This document shows positions 25,412 through 34,197 of a stretch of DNA of 64,000 nucleotides, piece after piece. Every line of letters begins with the position of its first letter. The stretch's first letter is position 1. Position numbers and translations under genes: made by a program. The DNA is from Bacteroidia bacterium. Its GTDB lineage: Bacteria; Bacteroidota; Bacteroidia; Bacteroidales; CAJPTX01. The stretch lies in the NCBI GenBank assembly GCA_905373475.1, contig CAJPTC010000008.1, positions 15,021-79,020 on the forward strand. Direction: 5' to 3'. Below the pieces are notes generated by a model, which had not been told where the DNA came from, ran no database searches, and saw nothing but the letters and a program-made list of their open reading frames with translations.

Positions 25412-28400
25412 TTAATGTATCCGCAGACCGAAGACAATCACATCGTCTGTACGACTCCCCTGCCCCTGCCACTCAAGAAGGGTCTTACTCAGAATATCGT
25501 ACTGTTCTGCCATATCCTTTTCGGCGATTTTTGCTAACAGCTCCTTGAAATTCTTTATCATGAACTTCCGATTCTGTGGCCCGCCGAACTGGTCTACATA
25601 CCCATCGGAGAAGGTATAAAGCACATCGCCTGGCTCCAGATCTACCTCAACGCGCGAGAACGGAGTTTCTCCCTTAAGGTATATCGCAATAGGCATCTTG
25701 TCGGCTTTGTACTGTATTACTTCGCCCTTCCGAATAATAATCAGCGGATTATTTGCACCCGAGAACTCAAGCTTTCGGTTCTTCTCATCCAAAATGTAGA
25801 GTGCAATATCCATCCCATCCTTGTTAGAACCTATCTGGTCTGTCTGTTTCAAGCTTTCTATCACAGCCGCACGCAACCGATTTAATACCTCGTCGGTGTG
25901 TACCTCGTCTAACGAATCGACAACTTGATGCAAGAAGGTAGCCCCCAGCATACTCATAAATCCGCCAGGCACACCATGCCCCGTACAATCGGCAATGGCA
26001 CAGATTTTCTTCCCATTTAGTTCACGCATCCAGTAGAAGTCGCCACTCACTACATCGCGCGGGAAGAACAGTAGGAACGAATCATTGAAGAGCTCTCGTA
26101 CTGTCTCCATCGTAGGTAGCACAGCACGTTGTATTTTGCTCGCATAGTTAATACTATTCAGAATCTCTTTATTCTGCCCCTCAATACGCTCCTTTTGCGC
26201 CACGACCTCAGCAGTACGCTCGTTTACAAGAATCTGCAAGCGTTTCTTTTCAGCAAGTACTCGGCGAGTATTTAGCACAACAATACCCCAGACTAAGAGA
26301 CAGAGCAGAATGAAATAGAAGATGTACGCCCAAATCGTACGATAAAACGGCGGATCTACCGTAAAACGATACGAGGCAATATTCGATTCTACTCCGTAAA
26401 GATTCCTCGCACGCACCTGAAACTCATAACTCCCTGGTGAGATGTTCATATAACGGATCTCGGGTTGAGCTTCCCACTTTGTCCAATCGTCGCCACTATT
26501 CCGCAGACGATAGCTATATAGCATCCCCTCTCCCTCAAAGAAATCCGTCCCCACTTCAAATGCAATAGAGTTCTCACGATAGGGTAAATGCAACTCTCTT
26601 TCTTCAGTCTGTTCAGTCAATACACGGTACACAGAATCAATCAGTGTATAGTGCGTACCGCCAAAGAGAATCGAATCTGCACGGATAGCATGTACCTTGC
26701 GCACAAAGCTTCTGAAAGGATGTTCGTAGTCTCGATTCTGCGAGAGGTCAAAATTGTAGAGACTCGCACCGTAAGTAAACCAGATACTCTTGTCGTCATC
26801 CCAATAGATTTTGTCGCACCACTGATGCGGTAAGCGGGCATACGGCTTGGTATCTTCGCCCGAGAGATTGCCTTTGGCATCGAGCAAACTCATCGCAATG
26901 TAATACTCCTGCGTCTCTGCATTGAGACGCTGCGCCACAACTCTATTCCGCATCCCTGCTACACGCGAGAGGTATTGCGGCTTACTATCGGCATCTACGC
27001 GCAAAAGGGTATCACGCTGCCAATCATAAGCCATAAGCCCATGTTCTGTACCTATGTAAGTCTTCTCGTTTAGGAAAAAGACCTCGTTATTCACCATAGT
27101 CGGCAAACCACAGTGTTCGTCAATATGGCGAAGGTCTGAAGCCTCGCCGCCTCGTAGCTTTAAAACATAGACTCCATTGGTTAAAGTACCTATCCACAGA
27201 TTGTTATCGAAATCGCAAACAAGCGAACGCACTTCATCATTTATCTCATTCTGAAAAAGCTGCGTACGTGTCCAAGTTCCATTATCTTTTTGATACAAAC
27301 GCACAACCCCCGACGGTGTCCCTACGTAGAGCGTACGTGCATCGTCTCGCGTATCGCACAGCACAAAGCCCCCAAACTGTTGGTCGTGATCGCTATAAGA
27401 AAAGACCGAAACTCTATTATCCTTTATGCTATAAAGCGTGTTCATCCCCAAACCGAGGAGTATTCTACGTCCAGAGATAGGATCATAGTATGGATGAAGA
27501 TCCCAAACGGGTTGATTTGCTCCTGCAAGCGAAACAAACTGCCATACCCCTTCCCTGTATTCAAGACGTTGTACCCCCGACATCGTACCTATGTACAATG
27601 CACCGTCAAAGCGTTGTACATCCAGCACTGCACCGCTCACACCATTTGTTTCATCAAACTTACGTATAGCAGACTGCTGTTCGATTTTCGTTATCCCATT
27701 ATTTTGCGATAACCACAAAGAGCCGTCGGTTGTATGCAGATGATCCATCGCAAACGGATCGGTAAGCCCACTAGACACACCAGCCGTATAAACGACACCA
27801 CCTTTACGGTTCAACTCTACGTAAGCTATGTCTTCCGAGAAGATGAAACCTACCCCGATATTGCCATTCGGGCAAAGTCGCAACGAATAGGGTACTGCTT
27901 CCTCCTCGCGCAACCTTTGGATTACTACGCCGCCCCAGTTTTGTGGCAAAGCGTCTACTTGCCCTGTATTACGCGAGAGTATGTAAAACGTACATTTATT
28001 GGTAGCTAATAGCACAGAATCTGTGCCCAGCGGTATCATCCCATAAATTTGGCGCTCGGGGATTTCCTCGGAAAAGCGCATTACAAGCGGCGAAAAATCG
28101 CGTCCTGCAAAGCGAAAAACTGTGTCAGAGAAAGTGGATACTGCCACCTCGTCGTCCCACTGAAAGGAAAGGAAGGCATGCACAGTAGGAAAACGGAACG
28201 TTTGAAGTTTACGCTCACTTTCGTTGTAGGCAAATAGGTAGGAAGTAGTACAAAAATAGACGGTATTGCCTATCGTATAGGTTTTATAGACATCGCTAAA
28301 CGAGGGCATATTCTCACCAAGCAAACTGGTAAGGGAATGATAGGTCAATTTACCGTTTTTATCGGGCAAAAGCCGACCGAAATCGCCTACAAGCCCTACA

Positions 28401-28762
28401 TAAACCACCCCCGACTCGCCCACAGACAACGAACGAACAATCCGATTTTCGGTCACAGCAATTCGACGCCATCTCTCTCCGTCGTACTCTAGTACTCCGC
28501 CTTCATTGTTCCCAACGTATAAAAGTCCACGCTGATCCTGTACAATAGCCCAGTTCTGCTCACTCCCCTTGTATTCCTGCGACTTAAACCAACGGAACAA
28601 CAAATTGCCATGCTCACGCCGCTCTGCTCCCGAGACAGAGGAACTCCAGAGGGTGAGAAACAAAAAGTACAGCCCCAAAGCCAGTACTTTACCAAAACGC
28701 TTTTTCAACAACATAACCACCCGACCGTAATGCAGTAGTAGTTTCCTACTGCCCAATTCCAT
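25412..28762 (-). CDS. SpoIIE-type sensor phosphatase with periplasmic beta-propeller and triple-tyrosine domain
   Basis: 1116 residues. A signal/anchor region (VLALGLYFLFLTLWSSSVSGA) is followed by a long periplasmic beta-propeller of the two-component-regulator type (about 50-740), a Y_Y_Y immunoglobulin-like domain (about 750-820, SYRLRNSGDDWTKW and ISPGSYEFQVRARN), a transmembrane helix (about 828-850, IWAYIFYFILLCLLVWGIVVL), a coiled coil (RRVLAEKKRLQILVNERTAEVVAQKERIE), and a PP2C-like SpoIIE domain (about 900-1116). Metal-binding blocks are VVSGDFYW, ADCTGHGVPGG, FSDGYVDQFGG and SRTDDVIVF. It likely dephosphorylates a cytoplasmic target, such as an anti-sigma antagonist or regulator, in response to an envelope signal. 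No partner is adjacent. A start at the Met of MLLKKRF (28714) is also possible. Confidence 0.85.
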   Translation of the reverse strand: MELGSRKLLLHYGRVVMLLKKRFGKVLALGLYFLFLTLWSSSVSGAERREHGNLLFRWFKSQEYKGSEQNWAIVQDQRGLLYVGNNEGGVLEYDGERWRRIAVTENRIVRSLSVGESGVVYVGLVGDFGRLLPDKNGKLTYHSLTSLLGENMPSFSDVYKTYTIGNTVYFCTTSYLFAYNESERKLQTFRFPTVHAFLSFQWDDEVAVSTFSDTVFRFAGRDFSPLVMRFSEEIPERQIYGMIPLGTDSVLLATNKCTFYILSRNTGQVDALPQNWGGVVIQRLREEEAVPYSLRLCPNGNIGVGFIFSEDIAYVELNRKGGVVYTAGVSSGLTDPFAMDHLHTTDGSLWLSQNNGITKIEQQSAIRKFDETNGVSGAVLDVQRFDGALYIGTMSGVQRLEYREGVWQFVSLAGANQPVWDLHPYYDPISGRRILLGLGMNTLYSIKDNRVSVFSYSDHDQQFGGFVLCDTRDDARTLYVGTPSGVVRLYQKDNGTWTRTQLFQNEINDEVRSLVCDFDNNLWIGTLTNGVYVLKLRGGEASDLRHIDEHCGLPTMVNNEVFFLNEKTYIGTEHGLMAYDWQRDTLLRVDADSKPQYLSRVAGMRNRVVAQRLNAETQEYYIAMSLLDAKGNLSGEDTKPYARLPHQWCDKIYWDDDKSIWFTYGASLYNFDLSQNRDYEHPFRSFVRKVHAIRADSILFGGTHYTLIDSVYRVLTEQTEERELHLPYRENSIAFEVGTDFFEGEGMLYSYRLRNSGDDWTKWEAQPEIRYMNISPGSYEFQVRARNLYGVESNIASYRFTVDPPFYRTIWAYIFYFILLCLLVWGIVVLNTRRVLAEKKRLQILVNERTAEVVAQKERIEGQNKEILNSINYASKIQRAVLPTMETVRELFNDSFLLFFPRDVVSGDFYWMRELNGKKICAIADCTGHGVPGGFMSMLGATFLHQVVDSLDEVHTDEVLNRLRAAVIESLKQTDQIGSNKDGMDIALYILDEKNRKLEFSGANNPLIIIRKGEVIQYKADKMPIAIYLKGETPFSRVEVDLEPGDVLYTFSDGYVDQFGGPQNRKFMIKNFKELLAKIAEKDMAEQYDILSKTLLEWQGQGSRTDDVIVFGLRIH

Positions 28763-28768
28763 AATGCC

Positions 28769-30244
28769 TTAACGATACAGCTGTAGAACGCCCTTATATT
28801 CTTTACCCGAGAACTCTACACCATCCCATCCCACAGCACGAATTATATAGAAATACGTTCCAACGGCTAACGGTTCCCCCTTTCCATTTTTCCGACCATT
28901 CCAACCTTCCCACTTACGAATATCACCTTTATATTCGTAAACCAAGCTGCCATTCCTGTTCATTATATGCACCTCGAAGCTCTTCAAGGACTTCGCGTTC
29001 TTGGCTTTTTCAATGATCTGGAATACATCATTGATACCATCGCCATTCGGAGAAAAGACGTTGGGAATGGCATTCTTTGCTAGAAGCGCCGAATCTACTT
29101 TAACGTTAATACGTACCGTGTCCTGACATCCCGACTGTTCGTTGACTGCACGCAACTCCACGCGGTACAATCCTGCTGTAAACAACTCCGAACTGGGGCG
29201 AACCTCCTCAGAAGTTCCAGCTCCTGTCATCTGATAAAACAGCGTATCCTGCCTACCGCGACGTACTGCACGCAAATCGTTACGAACAGACCAGTGTAAT
29301 TGCGTAGCATTCTCCGATTCATTCTTCATCCGCATAAAGAACGGACACTCGCCCTCTGGCGTTTCACCGCCATCTTGCCATTGTTCTGTGAGCCCGTCTA
29401 GATCTTTGTTTATTTCAATCTTCATCTTCGCCTTAACGGCAACGGGAACTAATTCGGGGGTTGATGCTGTAAACTTCTTTCCAGTACTGCTCTCAATCTC
29501 CACCTTATAGCCTATTTTTTCATACGGAGGTGGCGTTATGGGACGCGGCGCGATACCATAAACCTCAACTGGTGCACCTTGCAGATTGAACCAATTTACC
29601 GTCTTGAAATAGGATGCACCAAAGTCCTGAATTTGGCTAACATCCTCTACCGTAAGGTCATAATAGAGAAACTTATCATAACGAATAGCATCCGCATCAT
29701 AGTTAAAAACAGGTGCTAAGGTTAACCCATCGCATTTGCTTATAGAGCGTAATTCGCTAAGCGCAATATCATCGTAAAAGACCCAAAGCGTACGCGTTAG
29801 CGTAACGCCACCGACTTTACTTTGCAGCTGGTAGCCGCCACTCTGGTTAATCACGAAATCATGCTCAGCCGCCGATACAGTTTTTACAGTCTTAAACTCC
29901 TTTGCCCAACCATCGGTTTCAAAGTGCGCTAACGTTAAATCGGAAACCAGTCCGTCAGCTCGTTTCGCTTTCAGATGCAAAGCTGTGCCAGGGGCAAGAA
30001 AACTTACGTAAATCTTATCTCGCTGCCCATCAGACCATACGTAGCGCGTCTCGCCCGTATAGTTGGGGCTGTCTAGATAAAAAGAAAGCGCCTCAGTTTG
30101 TGCAAAAACAACACGCACAGGCAGAAAAAAGAGTAACAACAATGCCACATAAACGACTCCCGTGCCAAGCAGATGAAAAGGACTTCTCTTTTCCCGCTTA
30201 TGTGCACACCCCCTATATTCTCTTATCTGTTCTTTTTCCCCCAT
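28769..30244 (-). CDS. T9SS type B (CHU_C) sorting-domain protein
   Basis: 491 residues from the ATG at 30244 (the open frame begins two codons earlier at a TTG). A long positive N-terminus precedes a hydrophobic segment (VVYVALLLLFFLPVRVVFAQ), so export is by a signal peptide of unusual length (cleavage near residue 50). The middle is beta-rich with no domain I can name. The C-terminus is a gliding-motility-type CHU_C domain: AIPNVFSPNGDGINDVFQI, then FEVHIMNRNGSLVYEYKG, WNGRKNGKG and GTYFYIIRAVGWDG. Type B domains direct T9SS export with attachment rules different from type A. It is 6 bases before the SpoIIE gene, so both may act in one envelope function. Confidence 0.85.
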   Translation of the reverse strand: MGEKEQIREYRGCAHKREKRSPFHLLGTGVVYVALLLLFFLPVRVVFAQTEALSFYLDSPNYTGETRYVWSDGQRDKIYVSFLAPGTALHLKAKRADGLVSDLTLAHFETDGWAKEFKTVKTVSAAEHDFVINQSGGYQLQSKVGGVTLTRTLWVFYDDIALSELRSISKCDGLTLAPVFNYDADAIRYDKFLYYDLTVEDVSQIQDFGASYFKTVNWFNLQGAPVEVYGIAPRPITPPPYEKIGYKVEIESSTGKKFTASTPELVPVAVKAKMKIEINKDLDGLTEQWQDGGETPEGECPFFMRMKNESENATQLHWSVRNDLRAVRRGRQDTLFYQMTGAGTSEEVRPSSELFTAGLYRVELRAVNEQSGCQDTVRINVKVDSALLAKNAIPNVFSPNGDGINDVFQIIEKAKNAKSLKSFEVHIMNRNGSLVYEYKGDIRKWEGWNGRKNGKGEPLAVGTYFYIIRAVGWDGVEFSGKEYKGVLQLYR

Positions 30245-30288
30245 TCCCAAAACATTTTAACACCCAAGCCTCTATCTTGGCAAGCTAC

Positions 30289-31953
30289 TCATATTTCATG
30301 ACGCCACGACATTTTTCTTGCCGCACCGCCCTCTTTTTCATAACAAGCATCGATTCGTGCACGCAAGGTAGTGTGGAAATTGAGATCTTGCAACCAAGAA
30401 GGGATAATTTCTTCCTTACTTTTAGGGCGTAAATCGTCGCGCCATTTGAAACCATAGAGCACCCTGTCTTCCTGCTGCGTCTCGGCAAGCGGGAGCATCA
30501 CAGATTCCGTCGTCGTATAAAACACTGCCTCCGACGCCTCGTTGTCTACAACTTCTATCTTATAACGCGGGCTTTTAATACGATTCACCCCTATAAGATC
30601 CTCATCTTCACGCATAAAAAAGATTACGTCTCCTTCGCCCTCCATCCGAATAATGCGAAGCTTATTGTCGTAAAGATAGGCACGCATTACTAAGCCCGTC
30701 ATCTGGTTATAGTATTCACCGCGATCTTGCATACCTACGAAGACCTTATCCTCAAAATGCATACTATCCACGCCTTGCTTACCCAAGTATCCTGCTATGT
30801 GCTCTGCCGAAATCTGCGACTTACCATTCCACAAATACGGGTAAGGTTTCCCTTGAAGGGTAAAAAGACTATCGCGCCCGTTCACGTAGAGCGTATCGCA
30901 GGCAATCTGGAAGTCGTTTCTGTAGCTACGCACCTGCCCAAGTGCCCAAATATGATAGACCGTGTCGCGCTTCACACTCCCCTGTGCTTCACGCTCCAAA
31001 GCCTCAGCTTTCACGTCGAAACTTTCGGCACGCATGTACAGCGTGTCGGGCTGCGAGCTCGCACTATCCACTCTGTATAACATAGGCGCTTTGTCGGCTA
31101 CAACGCGTCGCGGCTCAGACCAATAGAACAAATGCTCGCTATAGGTTCGATCTTGTCGAACAGAGTCCTCCAAAAGTACATGCCCTGTAGCCTCCAATGT
31201 CTTTTTCTCACTGTCTATATACAGACGATCCGAAAAAAAATGTTCGCCCTTATCACGAAAAGCTACATTGCCCCGCAATTCGGAATCCTTTGTATTGAGA
31301 TTATACCATCCCTTGTTGGACAACCCAACTTGCTCAAGGCGATACATTCGGATATTTCCCCACAGATAGAGCATACCAGCATTGCTATTATACTCTAGTG
31401 TATCGCTAAAACTCCGAAGCTCCTCACCCTGAAAACGGACTTCGCCCGAGAGGATAGTCAGACTCTGATTTGCCAAATACTCGCCTCGTAGGCTCTCCAG
31501 TTCATTTTTCTCCGAACGCATACGACCCCAAGTCGAGAAACGCACCGAATTTTCTTGCGTATCATAATCCAACACATCGCTCCAGAGGGTGTAATTCTGC
31601 ACAGTATCTCGCAGCTCTACATTCCTCCCAAAGATGCGTCCTGTACCGAGCTCCCCCTCATAATACAGCGAATCGCCCACGATACGTAGTCCCTTACTGA
31701 GGATTACTACGCGACCGTAGGCGCGAAACATGTTATTTTCTTGGAAAAGATAGGCACTGTCGCAATGCATAACAGCACCGTCGTGCTCTAACAACACATC
31801 ACCTAAAAGCCGATGGACTGTGCGCTCGCCTATCTGCAAAGGTTTCATAGAGCGCGCACGCTTGATAGAAACATCTACCGAGGCTCTACAAGAGAGAATA
31901 CTTGCGACCAGAAAAACAACCAGACACGTCTGTCGCAACACGTGCGCTACCAT
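30289..31953 (-). CDS. OstA/LptA-like envelope protein
   Basis: 554 residues. The N-terminus is a signal peptide with a possible lipobox (ASILSC). Repeated strands of OstA type follow: GDVLLEHDGAVMHCDSAYLF, FRAYGRVVIL, LRIVGDSLYYEG and later similar blocks such as FSDRLYIDSEKKTLEATGHV, which is the beta-jellyroll pattern of LptA and LptD N-domains. LptA bridges the periplasm and carries LPS to the outer membrane. Bacteroidota carry long OstA-like proteins of this type whose exact part in LPS transport is not settled. It follows the SurA-like genes with 6 bases spacing, which supports an outer membrane assembly role. Confidence 0.78.
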   Translation of the reverse strand: MVAHVLRQTCLVVFLVASILSCRASVDVSIKRARSMKPLQIGERTVHRLLGDVLLEHDGAVMHCDSAYLFQENNMFRAYGRVVILSKGLRIVGDSLYYEGELGTGRIFGRNVELRDTVQNYTLWSDVLDYDTQENSVRFSTWGRMRSEKNELESLRGEYLANQSLTILSGEVRFQGEELRSFSDTLEYNSNAGMLYLWGNIRMYRLEQVGLSNKGWYNLNTKDSELRGNVAFRDKGEHFFSDRLYIDSEKKTLEATGHVLLEDSVRQDRTYSEHLFYWSEPRRVVADKAPMLYRVDSASSQPDTLYMRAESFDVKAEALEREAQGSVKRDTVYHIWALGQVRSYRNDFQIACDTLYVNGRDSLFTLQGKPYPYLWNGKSQISAEHIAGYLGKQGVDSMHFEDKVFVGMQDRGEYYNQMTGLVMRAYLYDNKLRIIRMEGEGDVIFFMREDEDLIGVNRIKSPRYKIEVVDNEASEAVFYTTTESVMLPLAETQQEDRVLYGFKWRDDLRPKSKEEIIPSWLQDLNFHTTLRARIDACYEKEGGAARKMSWRHEI

Positions 31954-31959
31954 CTACCC

Positions 31960-33324
31960 TTATTGTTTCGGAGTCATTTTAGATTTCCAGAACGTATACT
32001 TGAACGGGCAGTCCGCATAACGACTGTCTACCCATATATACATATTTTTCTGCTTCTTCTCCACCCAAGCATCGAACTCCTTACGTTCCTTTTCCTGCTT
32101 GGCTAAGTTCTGCACCAACGCATAGTCCTCCTTAAGATTCATCCTGTGTGGCGGAATAATGCGTTCTAGACGAATTACCTTCATCACCACGTTTCCCACA
32201 CGGTCACGACTCTCAAAAGGAGCGCTCATTTCTCCCTCTTTCAACTCCTTAATAGCGTAGTAATCTACAGGCATCATAGTTTCCTTATCGAGAGCAGTAC
32301 CTCCCGTCTGCGGATTAACGGCAAAACCGCCATTCAGACGCGTATCCTTGTCATCCGAATAGATAAGACAAGCATCTGCGAACGTGATAGAATCTTGTGC
32401 AATGAGCGTTTTAATACTATCCAACCGTTTGATGGTGCGCGACAAGATATCGCTAGAATAGGAAGGGCGCATTAGAATGTGCCGCACATTGGCAAGTTTC
32501 CCCTTCTTACCAATCATCTGTATGAGATGATAACCATACTCCGTCTTCACAATGGGGCTTACTTGCCCGTCGTTTAATGCAAAAGCGGCGTCGGCAAACG
32601 ACTTTACAAATCCCTCACGCGGCATGTACCCCATTTCTCCGCCTTTAATAGCCGATCCTCTATCTTCGGAATATGCAACGGCTAGCGTCGAAAAACGTTC
32701 ACCCTTGAGGATTCGTTCACGAAGATTGAGCAACTTCTCCTTTACCTGAAACTCTGCCTCGGTAGCCTCAATAGGCGAGAGTACTAACTGACGGTAAACA
32801 AACTGCTCTGGGAGCATCTGCAAGCTATCGGGCACTTGCGATGCAAAATACTCTTTCACTTCAGACGGAGTAACAAGCACCTTCTCTATAATCTTCCCTC
32901 GCATTTGTTCCGAACGTCGCTGCTCGCTGAGCAGTTGCGACATCTCTTGTCGGATCTCAGCCAGCGTACGCCCGTATTGTTTTTCTAGCGCTTCCTCGCT
33001 TCCTGCTTGCTGGATGTAGTGCGCCAGACGCTGTTCAATCTCTTGCGAATTGTCAAGAGACTGCTGTGGGATACTATCCAGATCGGCTTGGTCTAGAAGC
33101 ATATAGTGTACCAAAAGCCCTTCCAGTACTCCACATGCCGTATTTTTTTGCACCTCGGGATTTTGAATGCGTGCACGTACCAACTCCATTTCCACATCGG
33201 AATAGAGAAGCTGCCGCGTACCTATATTAGCTATTGTACCGTCTAGCAACTGAGCATTGACCGCAACAGATAGCCCCAAACCCAACACAAATAAAAAAGC
33301 AATTCGCTTTAAGCCCCTCATCAC
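31960..33324 (-). CDS. SurA-like periplasmic peptidylprolyl isomerase (two parvulin domains)
   Basis: 454 residues. Signal peptide GLKRIAFLFVLGLGLSVAVNAQ, then a SurA N-terminal chaperone region (VLVTPSEVKEYFASQVPDSLQ), a parvulin domain at about 180-275 (EDRGSAIKGGEMGYMPREGFVKSF, TEYGYHLIQM) and a second, less conserved parvulin domain to about 385 (ILMRPSYSSDILSRTI, LNGGFAVNPQTGG). It catalyses prolyl isomerisation and chaperones outer membrane proteins. It is the third of three SurA-like genes in a row, followed by the OstA-like gene. The Met-Met start follows an AGGTG-type site. Confidence 0.88.
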   Translation of the reverse strand: MMRGLKRIAFLFVLGLGLSVAVNAQLLDGTIANIGTRQLLYSDVEMELVRARIQNPEVQKNTACGVLEGLLVHYMLLDQADLDSIPQQSLDNSQEIEQRLAHYIQQAGSEEALEKQYGRTLAEIRQEMSQLLSEQRRSEQMRGKIIEKVLVTPSEVKEYFASQVPDSLQMLPEQFVYRQLVLSPIEATEAEFQVKEKLLNLRERILKGERFSTLAVAYSEDRGSAIKGGEMGYMPREGFVKSFADAAFALNDGQVSPIVKTEYGYHLIQMIGKKGKLANVRHILMRPSYSSDILSRTIKRLDSIKTLIAQDSITFADACLIYSDDKDTRLNGGFAVNPQTGGTALDKETMMPVDYYAIKELKEGEMSAPFESRDRVGNVVMKVIRLERIIPPHRMNLKEDYALVQNLAKQEKERKEFDAWVEKKQKNMYIWVDSRYADCPFKYTFWKSKMTPKQ

Positions 33325-33334
33325 CTGTGAGATG

Positions 33335-34195
33335 TTAGTTTTTGTATTTTACAATTCCCGACGCCTGTCCTTCTTTCACAATCCCCTCTTCAAGTCCGCG
33401 CAACAAATTGACTTCACGACGATTAAGGATTATGCTATGTACCTCCGAACGCACATATTCGTAAGGCGCTAATTCTCCTGCTCCCTTCCATTCTTGGAAC
33501 GAAAGGAGATAGACAACACCATTATCTATAAACTCCGCAGTTCTTGCGCGGCGATTGCCGAAGGTTATATCAACATCGGCTGGCAAATATCGCCCCAATG
33601 AGGTGAGTGGCGACCACTCTTCGGGCATTACCAAGAATTGTATTCCAGCTTTCATAGAAAGACTCGAGAGGTGCTGCATACTTTCATCCCCTTTACTCAA
33701 AGTGTAATTCTGCTTCACCTCATCGAGGTACTGACTATTCTCGGGAATGGTCAGCAACAAAACGCGCACGATGGTTCGCTTCAGCGTAAACAGGTCGCGG
33801 TTGGCTTCATAGAAATCCTTCATTTCCACCTCGTTCACACTCGTGTCCAGATTATTACGAACATAGTCGCTTTCAAACGACTGCGTATAGAGCGCGCGAC
33901 GATAGTCGGCAACGCGCCGCTCCACGGTGGGATTATCTTTTCCTATCTGTTGCTCAGCATACCTATACAAAAGCGCACTACGTACCCAGTTCTCTATATA
34001 GAGCTTTACCTCGCGCGTACTGTCTTCTATACTCTTGCCTTCGTAAACATCAAGGGGAATATCATTTCGGTACAAACGCCAATCTCCTACCTGTACCAAT
34101 ACGTTTTGCTCGGTAGCTGCATCGTCAGTACATCCTGTCAAAAAACAAAGAGAAAACCCTAAAAACAGTACTACCCAAAATCTAGCGCTCGCCAT
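33335..34195 (-). CDS. SurA-related lipoprotein without clear parvulin domain
   Basis: 286 residues. Lipoprotein signal with lipobox FLTGC (cysteine near 22). The body has the helical pattern of the SurA/PpiD chaperone arm (NVLVQVGDWRLYRNDIPLDVY, YIENWVRSALLYRYAEQ, EVEMKDFYEANRDLF), but I do not see the parvulin core with its GG..G pattern. It probably serves as a membrane-bound chaperone partner of its neighbours. The spacing is 10 bases to the downstream gene and 2 to the upstream one, so the operon is tight. Annotation pipelines often name such genes peptidylprolyl isomerase; I would not claim activity. Confidence 0.75.
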   Translation of the reverse strand: MASARFWVVLFLGFSLCFLTGCTDDAATEQNVLVQVGDWRLYRNDIPLDVYEGKSIEDSTREVKLYIENWVRSALLYRYAEQQIGKDNPTVERRVADYRRALYTQSFESDYVRNNLDTSVNEVEMKDFYEANRDLFTLKRTIVRVLLLTIPENSQYLDEVKQNYTLSKGDESMQHLSSLSMKAGIQFLVMPEEWSPLTSLGRYLPADVDITFGNRRARTAEFIDNGVVYLLSFQEWKGAGELAPYEYVRSEVHSIILNRREVNLLRGLEEGIVKEGQASGIVKYKN

Positions 34196-34197
34196 TT

